From Leptodontidium sp. MPI-SDFR-AT-0119 (lineage: Eukaryota; Ascomycota; Leotiomycetes; Helotiales; Leptodontidiaceae), in contig JAHLEZ010000008.1 in assembly GCA_020726505.1 (NCBI GenBank), positions 1,426,001 through 1,490,000 of the forward strand: a stretch of 64,000 nt of DNA. The letters are read 5' to 3'. Shown here piece by piece: positions 24,136-34,513 of this stretch. Each line of letters begins with the position of its first letter. The first letter of the stretch is position 1. The notes beneath the pieces were generated by a model, which was not told where the DNA came from, did no database searches, and worked only from the letters and a program-made list of their open reading frames with translations. The position numbers and the translations under genes are program-made.

Positions 24136-24331
24136 TGTCGTGCACTAAAGTAGTTTTTTAGTTTAGTATATACTTACGTAAGTATTTTAAGTATATAAAC
24201 TTAATCTTTAGCTCCTTTTTTTTAAAGAGAATAACACTTAATTTAATTAATATTTAAATATATTTTCTAAAATCTCATTTAATTATAAAATCTTTTAAAC
24301 CTTTAAATCTCTACTCTTCTTTTATACGACA
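24136..24331 (+). repeat. LTR of family a
   Basis: 196 bp from TGTCGTGCACTAAAG to ATACGACA, strongly RIP-mutated but alignable with 51043-51235 through the TATA-like AAGTATATAAAC. The preceding ATAGAGGTG fits a polypurine tract, so it is likely the 3' LTR of a second, mostly deleted copy of the Copia-3 family. Flanks AGGTG and AATAC are not a duplication. Confidence 0.8.
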
Positions 24332-24399
24332 AATACTTATTTTATAGAAATAATAATTACGTGTAATAGCGGCTTTATATATTAATACACGATATATAA

Positions 24400-25570
24400 A
24401 GATAACAAGAGTCTCTTAAATCTATAACTAAGTAAGAAAAAAGTTATAAAGAGAAGAGCTTTATATATAAAGGGAGCGCTATAAGGCTAATTAATCTCGG
24501 TAAAGCTCGGTTAACTAGAATACTGGAGATAAGGCACTAGGCGCTCCTAATCGTCACACTCTTTTTTAATCGTGTTAAGGATAAGATTTACTTAATTAAG
24601 ATATATATAAACTCTTATAATATATAGCCACTTTTTTAAACCTATAACACCTTTAATATTAAGTATATTATACGCCTTAGCATTTTTATAAGTCTTTAAG
24701 AAGTCTCTTATTTATTAGTTAATGTTAACTTTTCCTTTATATACCTCTTTTAAAACCTTCTCGTATTCCGTAATTACTATAATAAAGACCGACGATTCTA
24801 ATAATACTATGTCGCACTAGAGTGTATTAATTAACGTTTATATACTTAATTCGCTTTTACCGGCTAATTCCTTAATCACAAAGTCTAAAAGCGAATCGTT
24901 TATTATTTCAGAGAGCTAATTATATAAAGTTATATATTCATTAATTTAGTTCGTCTGTTTAATAAGCGTATATTAATACTCCTTGACTTATATTACGTAA
25001 ATCGGTTATATCTCTACAATTAATAAGTAAAGAGGTGGACTAGCTTCTTCTAGACTTGTCCCTTTTATTTAAGTATCTATCGATAACTTTAAAGTAAATA
25101 TAACTTACACGTTATTAGACGACTTAAGCGTTAATGGTAGTTATAAGTTTATTACCCTGTATATTATAATATTAACGTAAAACTAGCTTAACTAAGTCTT
25201 ATAACCTATTGCGCAGTACTTTTAAACATTAGAGTCTTAAGTTAATAGTTTAGAATATAGCTTGTTATAAGAGTGCTAGGGTTTATTATATTTAATACAT
25301 TTATAAACGTAATATATAAATTTAAGCGTAAGTGTAATATTACTTAATTCTTCCGCGCCTTTAAATTACAGTCCGTAAGTAGCCTTAGAAGTGACATTAT
25401 TAGTTTAAAGTATATTAATAATAATAACTTTAAAGAGGTTTAGTAGTTTAAGAGTTATTAACCAGTTTAAGAGAGTTATAATAGCTTTTAAACAATAGTA
25501 TAAAAACCTTTATATGCCTTTATAAAGTCACGTCAGTATATATATACGATTAGAAAGCTTTTTATAGTTC
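24400..25570 (-). pseudogene. Copia-4 gag on the minus strand (RIP-mutated)
   Basis: The minus strand has a frame interrupted only by Gln-type stops from about 25450 to 24480. It contains VKEYQYTLIK, INEYITLYN, ELAGKSELSI, VITEYEKVLKEVYKGKVNI, FLKTYKNAKAYN and IRVYIYLN, in the order found in fungal Copia gag proteins (the UBN2/gag-polypeptide type). A primer-binding-like site and an LTR lie upstream of it at 25572-25800. No zinc knuckle or pol follows, because family-a LTR sequence begins at 24331. It may have continued into Copia-3 pol before the block 21440-24331 was inserted, but the LTR families differ. Confidence 0.65.
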
Positions 25571-25584
25571 ACGGGGCTTATAAC

Positions 25585-25804
25585 TGTCGTATATATATAT
25601 ATTAAGGCTTTATAGAGGCTAATATAATGTTAATTAAATATTACGCAATTATGTTTATTTTTATTTTTATATTATTTAAGTATAATGTATTCGAGCTCCC
25701 TAAAAATAAGAGCTCGCGGGCGCTTTAGCTATAGTGCTTTAATTAAGCTCGCTTAGCCGGCCTACTATAACTTGCATTACACTTTATATATAATATTTAT
25801 TACA
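25585..25804 (-). repeat. Probable Copia-4 5' LTR (minus) with adjacent primer-binding site
   Basis: On the minus strand the LTR end ACGACA is followed by GTTATAAGCCCCGTG (25584-25570). That is the same 14 bases that follow the 5' LTR of the gag-only element at 48010 (GTTATAAGCCCCGTA). The start is either 25781 (TGTAATGCAAG) or 25804 (TGTAATAAATA). No second copy was found in the window, so the outer edge is uncertain. Confidence 0.5.
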
Positions 25805-25833
25805 GGTCTAGTAGGTTTTTTATCCTTATTAAC

Positions 25834-26079
25834 TGTCGGTGCAGTACCGGTTTATGTACTACGTAATATATTAATATATTAATATAACGACAGAGTAAAT
25901 AATATATAGTTGAAAAATCTGTGTATTTTCTAAGAGGGTGAAAGGGGAGCTAGATTATATATTACAAAACCCTACTAAATGTCCTCTGAAACTAGTCCGG
26001 CTAGGCTCTGGCCCTTGATCTTGACCCACACCCCCTTTCTAGACTAACGTATACTTATGCAGGGACTTGTGGACTAACA
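25834..26079 (+). repeat. Solo LTR of family f with TTAAC target duplication
   Basis: 246 bp from TGTCGGTGCAGTACCGG to GGACTAACA, flanked on both sides by TTAAC (25829-25833 and 26080-26084). The exact 5-bp duplication makes this a real insertion end. An inverted copy lies at 42176-42431. It keeps relatively high G+C (about 25970-26050 holds CCGGCTAGGCTCTGGCCC), so it is younger or less exposed to RIP than its surroundings. Confidence 0.8.
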
Positions 26080-26084
26080 TTAAC

Positions 26085-26229
26085 AAACCTTCAATAAAGG
26101 TTATAAAAACTTAAAAAATATTTATATTATTTATATTATTTATTATACGAAAAGCTAAATTTATATACGCTAAGGATTTTTAAGGAATCCGTAAGGTGCA
26201 TTTATTACCCTTTATATTGATCTGTATTA
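26085..26229 (+). pseudogene. Copia-5 gag fragment upstream of DDE-1
   Basis: A short stretch (about 26140-26229) reads as the tail of a Copia gag once it is joined across the DDE-1 insertion to 30365, where the frame carries on as LRNY and then SLESSDDDNNSTVNFTTVF. The rest of gag is missing. The assignment rests mostly on the continuation. Confidence 0.4.
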
Positions 26230-29200
26230 CAGTCGGACCGCTTCAAACACGACAAAAATTCAAACGCTAATAAAATCAAATTCTATTTAATTTAAAAAAT
26301 AAGCCTTATTAAATAACTATATATAGCCTCTTAACTTTTTTTATTTTACTATATAATTAAAAAGTTATTCTTTATTCAAATCAAGTCTTAACAGAATTTA
26401 AAAACTTTTAAACCCCTTTACTAAGACTTAACTTAAATAAAGAATAACTTTTTAATTAGGACCTATAAAAAAAATCTAATAAGTGCATTTTACTCCACTT
26501 AACCGTGCACGTATTTTAAGTTAGAAAACTTTTTAAAATATTGACTTTTTAATATTAACTAATTATAAAAAGTTTTTACTTAATAATTAAGCGAGTTAAA
26601 ATATCTTTTACTTCAACGTCAAACCTACCTTATATTTCTTATTCCTTTACACACTATAACAACCACACTTTTGCAAGAGCTAATATGGCTCTTTCTAAGC
26701 GAAATCAAAGCGCTACGTTAATAAAATCACCCCCTAATTCGCCTATTAAGCTAATTATAAAGCGGCCTCGTTAAAAAACACCGGAATCTTCAGTTTCTAT
26801 AATACTTCCCTTACCCTTACGGCCTATAAAGCTTATTACTTCTACGCCTACTACTTTTAATAGTAGTCAAATCGACGAATCAGAGAGTAAGAACAATATA
26901 CGAGCTCGGGTAATAGACGAATTAGAGAATAAAGAAGAGAGTGAGAGTAAAGAAGAAGATGATATTACTTATAATAACAAGTATTTAGATCAAGATCTTA
27001 ATAAGCTAGGCCCAGATAGGCTAAATAGGAAGGATATTAACGAATTAAATACTAAGAATAAATTACCCGAAGAGTTTAAACGCTCTAGGTTCTTTATTTA
27101 GTTAGTTATCGATTTAGAGGGTAATTTAAGTATACCTTCTAAAAAAGTAATTAATACGCTAACTCTTAGTACGTATTAAATCCCTTTTAATATATAATTA
27201 ACTAACTTATAAAGTAGCTTCTAAAGGCTCGTATAAAAGTAAATTGACGCCTCTTACAAACAAATCTCGTTTTACTCGTAAAAGAGCTAGAAACTCTAAA
27301 AGAGAGTTAATTCGACAAACCTCTCTTCAAAAGCCTTCACAAAAGCCTTCGAATATTACGCAAAATAAGCAATAACCTCTTACTTCTTTCTTTACGCTAA
27401 AACCTCGCTTACCTTTAAAAGAAGAAGAAGATATATTCGAAGATATTGATTCTAGCGACGACGAAGATTCTGAATTCGACGCTCTAATAAAGGCTGAATT
27501 TAAGGCTAAAGATAACTCTATTAAGTTAGACGATTTAAACGATATAGAGTTTATTAATAACAAACGAAACGAGCTCTTATTAGACTCTCTAATTAGCGAC
27601 ACTATTAATACCTCTTTAGAAGCTTCTTTAACGCCAAGGACTTATAGAGAGGTACTAGACTTAATTAAGCAACAAATTAATAACAAGAACCTTATTATTC
27701 TACCTCGCTTACGCTTCGAATACTCGCTTATTTAATAATACGTCTAAAACCTCTTAAAAAAGAGTCCTTATAGAGGTCGAATTAAAACTTCTCTTCTTAT
27801 TATAAAAAGTAATTATTTTACCGCCGACGGAAAAACTCTTACCCGTAAAATCAGAGCTCTATTTCTTTTTTATAAAGTATACGGATACTTGCCTATTAAG
27901 ACTCGAGGAGGTAAACGCTTAAATCGGTCTTATTTAGACAACGAAGACGTATTTTAAGCTTGCCGAGCTTAGTTATTAACTCAAAAGCTCGCTACTATTA
28001 CCCTAAAGAAGTTTTAATACGCTATTAATACGGAAATTATGCCTCGCTTATTTGCTAGCGCTAAAAAGGCTAAAAAGCCACTTCTTGGCTTAACTACCGG
28101 TACACGCAAAAAACCCGGTAAAAAACCTAGAGAGTGGAAACCTCTAGGTAAAACAGCGACTTATAAGTGGTTAAATCGACTCGGATTTTACGTTACTAAA
28201 GAAAAGAAAGGAGTTTACGTCGACGGCCACGAGAGAGCTGACGTAATTAAATATCGTTAAAAGGTTAATTATATATCTCTTTTAAAAATATATTTATTAA
28301 CTAATTTAAATAAGAATTCCTACCTCAAATAACTTACTACTAATCTCTTACTACGAATTACGAAGAAGACGCTAATAGGGTATTACAACTTATTACACCT
28401 GACTTACCCTTTAGAGAGAAGGAGCACGTCTTATATTACTACGACGAGAGTTACTTTCACGTTAAAGAGTACTCTAAGCGAATCTAGCTAGACGAAAATC
28501 AATAAAAGATGCCTTTAAAAAGTAAAGGGGGTCTTATTTACGTAAGTGACTTTATAAGCCTTAAATGAAGGCTTATAATTAGTTAAAAAGACACTCGGGA
28601 GATTATTTATCCCGGTGGGCCGCAAAAGACTCCTTATTAAGATATAAGACAATTACTTAATTAAGTCGAGCGAGCGATTGATATATTCGAAAAAAAGTAC
28701 CTAAATAAGGTAAGTTTAATAACTTTAAAAAGATTTAACTTAAAAAGACTTAACTAACTCTTATAATAAATAGCTGTCTTTATATTCGATTAATTAAGTG
28801 CTTACGCTAATAAAGGAGACGGAGCTTTAAACGCTTTTATTATAAATCTTAAAGAAGGAGGAGCTCCTTTACCTTAAAAGGTTAGTTATACTTTCTTAAT
28901 TAAGAGTTTATTAACTTAATTCTTTAGAGTACCTTATTTCCTCCTAATATTAGCGAGGTTAAACAAGCTCGTGGATTAGTTAGTACACCTTAAGACCTGA
29001 ATTATAAGGTTGAAAAGACTATTAAGGTGGCAATTAAAGGCCACCCTAATAAGAAGAGAGTTAAGAAAACTATAATTAAAGAAGTCCCGAAGGGACTTAA
29101 AGTAATTCTTGCTAAAAGAGGTTGTTTACTAATTAGTAAGTAACTCTTTTAAATATAATATTAATAGTATAGTAACTAACTTAAATAAGTAAAAAATGCC

Positions 29201-30362
29201 CTAAAGCTAAGTACTCTAGTAAAGCTAAAAAGAATTATAACCCGATTCTTTCTTGGCCTCTAAAAAAGCCTACTACTTACTATTTAGCGAGAATTCTAGC
29301 TAATTATAAAGACTTCTTCGAACAAAAATCAGCGCTAGAAGAGATATTATTAGCTAGAGGCTATAAGTGTTTATTTCTACTGAAATTCTATTACGAGCTA
29401 AACCTAATTGAGATATATTGAGCTTATTATAAGAACTTATATCGACAGGTTTAAAAAGAGACTTTTCTAGAGGTACGTTTATAACTCTATTTTATTTTAA
29501 TTTACTAACTAATATCTTATAAGCTAGAGAAGCTTGCTTTAAAGCTCTTGATTTTTGTCCTCTTGATACGCTACGAAGGTATTGTAATAGAGCTTCACGC
29601 TTTATAGACGCTTACTGGAAAGGGCTTAGCGTTAAGTAAGCTACTTAGTGTGTTAAGAAATAAAGTGGTTATAAAACTATTTTAGAGACTATAATGAAGG
29701 AGTTTGATATTATACTAGAGGGTAGATAAGAAGTAAACGAATTAGCTTGATTGGTTAGATTTTGTACTTAATTACTAGCGCGGTAGCTAGCTTAGTAGTT
29801 ATAAAAGTGCTTTACAAAAATAATAATTAGAATCCGAGTCTAAGACCTCTCTTTCTAAAGATATTACTTTATAATTATAGTTAACACTAATAATTAAGCT
29901 ATATTATTATATAATATACTCTTTACTTATTAGTAGTTAATAATTATTAATATATAAGTGATTTATATAAGAAATAATAAGTTTGAATTATTTTTATTAA
30001 AAAAATAATTATAAAATATATATTAATCTTATTTTATTAGTATCTATTAATATTTTAGTATATTTTTCTTGATTAAAAGCTGTATTATTATTATTAAGGA
30101 ATTTAGAAGTAAAAAGTTTTAGAAAATATTTATTATAAGTTTTTTAAAATATATATTTAAAAAAAGAAAATTCTTAAAATATTTTAAACCCCTCTTAGCA
30201 TACTAAGACCCGCCTTTTCTAAGTACTTAAATTCGTGTACTAGCCCGATCGGGACGAAAGTAGGTCTATTAGAACGCTAGCAATTAAGTACATAATATAG
30301 ATTAGATAAATATATTTTAATAGTTAATTCTCAAAATTGTCGTGTTTAAAGCGGTCCGACTG
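26230..30362 (+). mobile_element. DDE-1: Tc1/IS630-like DNA transposon, heavily RIP-mutated copy
   Basis: The 4133-bp element is bounded by 26-bp inverted repeats (CAGTCGGACCGCTTCAAACA... at the left; the right differs at one base) and by TA on both sides (26228-26229 and 30363-30364). It encodes the same transposase as DDE-2 on the plus strand (about 26685-29750), but with far more TAA/TAG. One stretch, at 28039-28260, is still open. It inserted into Copia-5 gag. Size and ends match DDE-2 at 34514-38827. Confidence 0.9.
26685..29750 (+). pseudogene. DDE-1 transposase (DDE_3-type), many stops
   Basis: The start MALSKRNQ at 26685 parallels the DDE-2 start. It is followed by an acidic region (about 26880-27060), the RADVIKYR end of the DNA-binding part (28039-28260), YYYDESYFHVKEYSK with the first catalytic Asp (about 28435), the second Asp region with SAYANKGDGAL (about 28800), and PKFYYELNLIEIY with the catalytic Glu (about 29380). 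Introns equivalent to those of DDE-2 are visible, for example GTTAGT...TTTAG near 28880. The gene is clearly dead. Confidence 0.82.
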
Positions 30363-30364
30363 TA

Positions 30365-31268
30365 TTTAAGAAACTACTAAGATGTAAATTTAAATACTTT
30401 AATAGATATTAACAACTCTTTAGAGAGTTCTGACGACGATAATAATAGTACCGTAAACTTCACGACTGTATTTATAGCAAGTGAGGCATAGTATAATACA
30501 CGAGAAGTTATAGGGCAACTTAAGGAGAGAAAGGCTACTCACATCCTAGAAAGCAAAATCAAGAGACCCGCTCCTAGTGAGGCTTATATAATATAATAAA
30601 TAAACAGATTTTTTCAAGGTTTATTAATTAATATAAGGGCATTTAATAAAAACACGGGAGGAATTAATTAGTTACGAGTATTATAACGAATTCAAGATAT
30701 TAAATTTATTACTAGCTAGGCGGGCTAATGCCGAATTATATTTAGTGCCGGTTCGCGACTGTTTTTAAAAGTGGCCACGGTTAATACTTCGGCTAGAGAA
30801 ATAAACTTTTAAATCGTAAACGTAGATATCCCGTTTTTAGTTTGCTTATAGCAATTAAATACGCTTAACGTATAATATAATAACTTGCGTAATATATTAA
30901 TTTAAGGCAATAAGAAGTACTTAATTATACGAAAGCAATAAGTATTTATAGCTACTTTTAGACTAATATCGTCAATTACTAAACACTTCGACTAAAACGA
31001 TAAATACATACTACCTAATTAAGCCAGAAATACGTCGGCTTTATAAGCGCTTCGGACACCCTTCGGTAAGGCGCCTATAATACTTGCTAAACTAAGTTAG
31101 TTATAAGTATAATTCAGATATTATATTAAAGGTCAAGGAAATGTGTAAGTACTACTAAAAACACGCAAATGCTCCGCATAGGTTCCGCTTCAAATTGCAA
31201 GACAATATCGATTTTAATTATATAATTTACGTTAATATCGCAATGTTTAGAAAACGATATGCCCTCTA
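30365..31268 (+). pseudogene. Copia-5 gag end, protease and GAG-pre-integrase (RIP-mutated)
   Basis: The plus-strand frame reads SSDDDNNSTVNFTTVF, then a protease-like region (about 30680-30900: FSAGSRLFLKVATVNTSA, VDIPFLVCL). Next comes the GAG-pre-integrase signature KPEIRRLYKRFGHPSVRRL at about 31020-31075, and DFNYIIYVNIA at about 31215. The break at 31268 is the Fot1 insertion. The same element continues at 33915, 34513 and 38828. This lineage differs from Copia-1 and Copia-2 in its protease and pre-integrase motifs. Confidence 0.82.
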
Positions 31269-33914
31269 ATAGTGGGTCTTAACCACCACACTTTCGCTCT
31301 CCGCGAAAGTGGGAGAAAGCGAGTTGTCCCCGCTCGCACCTAAATTTGTATAGTAAAAAGGACAACCACGCACGTCAAGATTACTCAAATTCTTGCGTAT
31401 TTTTTTGACATTAATTTATTTAATTAATAGAATCGTATAAAGTCGTCTTACCCTTAAATTAAGTCAATTGAGGCCACGGATCTAGCTAGGGATCTATATA
31501 CGGCCATTCCGTCTCTAATATCTTGATCTCTTACTTCTTCTTTTATTTTTTCCTTTATATTTAATCTACTTAAAGGCGACGATAGTAGTACTATATCTTT
31601 AATATTACTGTCGTCAGATGATTTAATTTATATCGTTACTAATAATTTTTAACGTGTTCTAAAGGTACGCTCTACCTCTAAGATTTGAGGGTCAATTAAT
31701 ATATCCCCGGCGTAATTAATCAACGTCTTTTTAGTCTCTGCCTTTAAGGCTAACTTCTCGTGTATAACTACGTCTTAAAGTAATAATAATCACATAGAAT
31801 CTCTCTCTTTCTCTTCGTTAAATAGTGCCTTCTTATAATCTCAGATTAAAAGTAATAGCCTTACAAGAATAACTGTAATAGTACCTACTTTTAAGAGAGC
31901 CTCTTAAATTAATACCTCCTTCCTCTTTAGTTTTTTAACTTTCTAATCGAGTACCCCTTTATTATATTACTCTCTCTTAATCTTATTAATTTCGACCTAA
32001 AGCTTTCTACAAGCACTTTTATATACTTTCTCTTGTATTCCTATTTCCTTAGCCTAAGTCTTTTGTAATACGACAGATACAAGTAAAGAGTTACCTTTTT
32101 ATAAACTCACACAGGAAGTAAGCTTCTTTTTATAAACTTCTACTTGTATTACACGTGCCTAAAGTACTTCGGCCTCTTTAAGACTTACACGATATAACAC
32201 TTGATCGTTGGCTTACTTAGTCCATTAGAAATTGGCTCGAGTAGGAGAGGAGACAGCGGCTATAATCTTCTCGTCTAGTTCTTCCTAAGTATACCTTAAC
32301 TTTATATACGTTTTAGGTATACGACGCTTTATTAGATCAGCTGATTTTGAGGGAAGTGTAGGTAAGGTCTAATCGTCCTCTTTAGTACTATTTGTATTAG
32401 ACTTAATATTAGAGTCAGTTAAGACCTCGCTATACTCAAGAGACTCTAAATCCTTCTTCGTCTTTCGGCCATACTCTTTGACCTTTTACTTAATTCGTTT
32501 AAAGCTTAATAGCTACATACTAGAATCACAGAAAGTATATTTAATAGTTAGAACCGTGAAAGTAGCGTTCTGAATCTTTAGTAAATCTCCGAGAAAGTGT
32601 AATAAGTTATACTCTAGCTTAAACGATTAAATAATATCCTATAAGCATTGTTGTTGATTTTGTTTCCACGTACGAAAGTAACCTACGTCAAGTAGTTAAA
32701 GTAAGTGTATTTAATAAGATGGAAATTTAATAAGCTATATCTTATAAGTCTTTGCTTTTAAAATAAACTGAGTTGCCTCATAACAAACCTGTCTATCTAA
32801 AAGAAGTACTACTTACTTAGATTCTAGTGTTTAATTTGTATGCTCAATAAAATAAGCTAACTAAGCCAATATAATTTTATTATTTATATAACTAGATTCA
32901 GAGACCGTGAGTTTCTTTAATTTAGTTATCTCTTTAGAGAACTAATTAGCTATAATTATCGTACCCGGAACGATAATTACAGGTAAAATAGTAGTCCTAT
33001 TAGTACAAATAGCCTTAATAATCGTAACGGACATACGATTTTCAAGGACTCTAGTATATATTTCCTTAATCTCGATAAGAACTACGATTTCCTGCCCTAC
33101 TAGTATAGTAATTCTTACTCCTTTCTCATTTATATTATAAATCCTCTTATTATCTCCCTTCTCTTTTATACTGCAAAATACTAATGCGGGCTTATATTCT
33201 CTATATAACTATTCTTAAAGGTTCTTTTCTATATATATATTAATTTAATAGGAGGCGATTAGTTTCGTTATAATTGTATGGAGGTTTGGATTCGATTGTA
33301 AATAGCTTTAGAACTAGCGCCAGGTAAGTTTCTTTAGGTGATCTTACTCTTGTAAATAAATAACACAACTAAAAAGTAACCTTTTTGTTACTCCTTTTAC
33401 TTTCTTCGTCGCATAATTCGTATAATACTTAATTAAAGTACCTTTTTACGCCGGAGTTAACATCTTATTCTGCCCGCCATACTAAATTATTTGGCTACTC
33501 TATAACTTCTCTTGTTTATCCTTAATCCTTTTCTACTTCTTTCGCAACGAATTTAGCCTTTGAATCTTTTAAATAGTAGTAGCTTCGTGAGGTTATGTAC
33601 TAGGATTCTCTTGAAGCCATTTAATAGCTAAATTAATCTTATCTAGCTCTAATAAAGCGCTCTCAATAATACCGACTAGAAATCGTCTAATTCTAGCTAT
33701 CCTTAATTAAGCGAAATAATATTTAAAGGAAATTAATTACAAGTGGACGTATATTTGTCTAAGAAGTGTATCAATTGAGGGGGAAGATTTAGTGGGGTTC
33801 ACACTAAAATTAGTGAGGCGGAAGATGCCAAGCGGGGATAACTCGCTTTCCGGGGACAACTCGCTTTCTCCCACTTTCGCGGAGAGCGGAAGTGTAGTAG
33901 TTAACACCCACTAT
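31269..33914 (-). mobile_element. Fot1/pogo-like DNA transposon inserted in Copia-5
   Basis: The 2646-bp element starts ATAGTGGGT and ends ACCCACTAT, with imperfect inverted repeats of about 63 bp and TA on both sides (31267-31268 and 33915-33916). The terminal repeats hold a short hairpin (ACTTTCG...CGAAAGT). The right end has an extra copy of the GGGGAYAACTCGCTTTC motif. The transposase is on the minus strand. Removing the element restores the Copia-5 frame from pre-integrase into integrase, which confirms the edges. The ends are little mutated while the interior is heavily RIP-affected. Confidence 0.92.
31450..33710 (-). pseudogene. Fot1/pogo-type transposase (CENP-B HTH and DDE_1), RIP-mutated
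   Basis: On the minus strand, ALLELDKINLAIKWLQENPS (about 33660) is the psq-type HTH. KMLTPAQKGTLIKYY (about 33450, Gln now TAA), WRQFQSYL and NPNLHTIITK (about 33290) form the CENP-B DNA-binding domain. The DDE_1 core follows: YNINEKGVRI (first Asp now Asn), NRMSVTIIKAI, FIEHTNQTLESK, VLLLDRQ with the second Asp (about 32790), and FPSYQIHLLQLLDVGYF (about 32720). A coiled, charged C-terminus runs to about 31500. The order and the spacing are those of Fot1/pogo transposases. Many Gln-type stops leave it non-functional. Confidence 0.88.
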
Positions 33915-34513
33915 TACATAATAAATGAGGCAACGGGTTTTAGTACAGCGAAACTACTCCGAAAGGCCCCCAGTTTAGCTACAGCTTAGGCCACCTTTAA
34001 CACATTTAAGTTAATATAAATTAATATATACTTTAGACCTCCAGATTTCGTCGTATACAACTATAGTACTAATTTTAATTCTAAGGAGTTTCGAAGTGCA
34101 CTTAAATTTATAAATAATACTCTTAAGTTAATACTTATTAAGGCATATTATTTAATTAGTAAAGTTAAGCGATATTACCGCCTATTACGCTATGCCTATA
34201 AAATCGTTATAAAAAAGTACTTTAAGTTAAGTAATAAAGACTGATTATAAATAGTAATAAAAGTAGTAAATAATATAACTAAACTTAATAAGCTTATCCC
34301 TATATTACTTATTTTCGGCGTATACCCGAGAATAATAAAGTTAAACCCCTTAAATCTATTAATTAAATAATATACAGTTATAATTAAGAAAGTTATAAAG
34401 AAAGTATAAAAAATTTATATTACACGCAAAGTTAACGATATATTAATTATATAAAACAGCCTCGAAACCACTTATATTTACGGTTTTTACCTTAATAATT
34501 AAGTTTTAGTATA
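33915..34513 (+). pseudogene. Copia-5 integrase (RIP-mutated)
   Basis: The frame resumes NEATGFSTAKLL, the beginning of the rve integrase core. It continues with RPPDFVVYNYSTNFNSKEF (about 34040), KVKRYYRLLRYAYKIV (about 34165) and LLIFGVYPRI (about 34305), which match the Copia integrase of this lineage. It stops at 34513, where DDE-2 is inserted, and continues at 38828 (VLVY then LREGK). The reading frame that opens at 33792 begins in the transposon end and is only partly real. Confidence 0.82.

Noticed and set aside
27327..27602. Minus-strand open frame of 91 codons in DDE-1
   Set aside because: Opposite the acidic part of the transposase; Ser-rich antisense of Asp/Glu codons.
33792..33989. 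Plus-strand open frame of 65 codons
   Set aside because: The first two thirds lie in the Fot1 terminal repeat; only the end coincides with the Copia-5 integrase frame.
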